Assembly (NCBI GenBank): GCA_018646825.1
Contig: JABGUA010000234.1
Coordinates: 1 to 6,809 of the forward strand
Length of the DNA stretch: 6,809 bases
Reading direction: 5' to 3'
From: Piscirickettsiaceae bacterium
GTDB lineage: Bacteria > Pseudomonadota > Gammaproteobacteria > Nitrosococcales > Methylophagaceae
The stretch's first letter is position 1. The number at the start of each line of letters is the position of its first letter. The notes below the pieces were generated by a model. It had not been told where the DNA came from. It saw only the letters and a program-made list of their open reading frames with translations, and did no database searches. Position numbers and translations under genes: made by a program. Positions 6,147 through 6,809 of this stretch are shown here, in pieces.

Positions 6147-6185
6147 TATTTGAGCTCCGTATTCAAATGGTTATAGTGCAATTAG

Positions 6186-6214
6186 AAACTATTCCCTTAG
6201 TTAGGGCAAGTCAA
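6186..6214 (-). promoter_or_regulatory. Possible sigma-70 promoter for the cytochrome-PepSY-regulator-kinase operon
   Basis: On the minus strand a -35 box TTGACT (6209-6214) is followed by 17 bases and a weak -10 TAGTTT (6186-6191), about 40 bases before the cytochrome start. The -35 is strong and the -10 matches the consensus in only three positions. The rest of the 106-base gap 6147-6252 holds the cytochrome's SD and no visible terminator for the gene ending at 6253. Confidence 0.35.
6194..6206. repeat. Near-palindrome within the putative promoter spacer
   Basis: CCCTTAGTTAGGG has 4-base arms CCCT/AGGG and one further matching pair around a central G. It sits between the proposed -35 and -10 boxes, where a repressor or activator could bind. 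It is too short to be convincing alone. Confidence 0.3.
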
Positions 6215-6252
6215 TAGCGATAAAAGTTCTAGTGCGGGTAAAATTAGCAAGA

Positions 6253-6744
6253 TTAAAAGTAACCTTTATTGGCTTGGCTGTGTGTCGATATGGGTATGGA
6301 TTTTCTTGGGTGATAATTTAGAACAGTTTGGTACCGTTGACCTTGATAGCGGTATGTCACTAGGTAATGTTTGATTTGACTATCTTGCTGGCAACGTTGG
6401 TTCTGTTGAATGTTGTAGTTTTGATTGTGTTGATATGCGGCAATACCACCAACCATGGTGCCAGCCAGAGTCATGAATGTTTTTCCTTTTCCTTTGCCGA
6501 ATTGATTACCCACGATGCCACCAATTACAGCACCTGCAAGTGTTGCTATGTACCTTTTTGTTTCAAGTTGAACTTGTATTTTGGGTTGGCAATGCTGCTG
6601 TACCGAAGGGCTTTCAAGTGGTTTAACATCCGTGACTTGTATGTTTTTAGCATGCACTGTTCGATGAACATCTTGTTGAGCAGAGAGAAATGTCGGAGAG
6701 AATAAGAGTGCGCTCAGTAAGAGTATTTTTAATGGCTGCAGCAT
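6253..6744 (-). CDS. Exported glycine-zipper 2TM (17-kDa surface antigen-like) protein
   Basis: A 163-residue envelope protein. The N-terminal signal peptide (hydrophobic 6-20, probable cleavage after LSA at 20-22) has no lipobox Cys, so it is not an obvious lipoprotein. The diagnostic part is a glycine-zipper hairpin at about 70-105: AGAVIGGIVGNQFGKGKGK, then AGTMVGGIAAYQ. It is followed by VTYRYQGQRYQTVLNYHP (129-146), a C-terminal module typical of this family. Cys52 and Cys118 flank the zipper and could form a disulfide. The family is associated with the outer membrane or periplasm; its precise function is not known. The ATG has a good SD (AAGGA, eight bases upstream). It lies 106 bases upstream of the cytochrome on the same strand and looks like a separate unit. 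A plus-strand open frame over 6367-6705 is its antisense shadow. Confidence 0.87.
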   Translation of the reverse strand: MLQPLKILLLSALLFSPTFLSAQQDVHRTVHAKNIQVTDVKPLESPSVQQHCQPKIQVQLETKRYIATLAGAVIGGIVGNQFGKGKGKTFMTLAGTMVGGIAAYQHNQNYNIQQNQRCQQDSQIKHYLVTYRYQGQRYQTVLNYHPRKSIPISTHSQANKGYF

Positions 6745-6761
6745 CGCTTTATTCCTTACCT

Positions 6762-6788
6762 TTTATATTGCTAGTGAGTTTATCTCAA
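6762..6788 (-). promoter_or_regulatory. Possible promoter of the glycine-zipper gene with an overlapping dyad
   Basis: On the minus strand TATAAA (6762-6767) lies about 18 bases before the ATG, with a partial -35 TTGAGA (6783-6788) at a short 15-base spacing. A 13-base near-palindrome TGAGTTTATCTCA (6775-6787) overlaps the -35. The -10 is good, the -35 and spacing are imperfect, so this is tentative. Confidence 0.3.
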
Positions 6789-6809
6789 TAAAGATGAATC
6801 AACCCTGAA

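Noticed and set aside
6147..6252. Intrinsic terminator after the glycine-zipper gene
   Set aside because: No stem of useful length followed by a T-run was found on the minus strand; the 13-base dyad lacks a T-run and has a weak stem.
6367..6705. 112-codon plus-strand open frame opposite the glycine-zipper gene
   Set aside because: It lies antisense to a gene with a signal peptide, family motif and SD; its hydrophobic translation reflects the complementary strand and has no SD or recognisable domain.

Overview
The window looks like a chromosomal segment of a moderately AT-rich gammaproteobacterium. The gene set supports this: a DarP/YjgA ribosome-maturation factor, a PhoP/PhoQ-type two-component system and a glycine-zipper envelope protein are all typical of that class. 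A small cytochrome c resembling those linked to methanol metabolism hints at a methylotroph, possibly marine and Methylophaga-like, but nothing here proves the genus.

Left half, plus strand (1-3419). This is a tightly packed arsenic-metabolism operon. It runs: the 3' part of an ArsM-type arsenite methyltransferase, a family 2 glycosyltransferase of the TIGR04283 type, a membrane di-iron sterol-desaturase/fatty-acid-hydroxylase family protein, and a DUF2064/TIGR04282 transferase. The two transferase families are known companions of ArsM and the radical-SAM enzyme ArsS in arsenosugar biosynthesis. ArsS itself is not in the window and may lie upstream. The membrane hydroxylase sits inside the cluster with overlaps on both sides, which suggests a membrane- or lipid-related step, perhaps arsenosugar lipid formation (inference). 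darP follows 39 bases later and is probably just a neighbour.

Right half, minus strand (3421-6146). This operon is read toward the left: secreted monoheme cytochrome c, secreted PepSY-domain protein, PhoP-like response regulator, PhoQ-like histidine kinase. The spacings are 2, 8 and 28 bases, and the last gap is itself an artefact. The response regulator stops at a TAA, but the same frame continues for 25 more codons that encode the conserved C-terminal wing of the OmpR/PhoP DNA-binding domain (LNPIETLRGRGYRL). The regulator is therefore interrupted by a single in-frame nonsense codon, unless it is read through or is a sequence error. Restoring the frame makes the regulator overlap the kinase gene by 20 bases and moves the likely kinase start to the GTG at 4765-4767. 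The two operons converge with one base between their stop codons.

Far right (6253-6744, minus strand) is a separate exported glycine-zipper protein of the 17-kDa surface-antigen type. A promoter-like region lies before it at 6745-6809 and another before the cytochrome at 6147-6252. No RNA genes, CRISPR arrays, insertion sequences or clear intrinsic terminators were seen.
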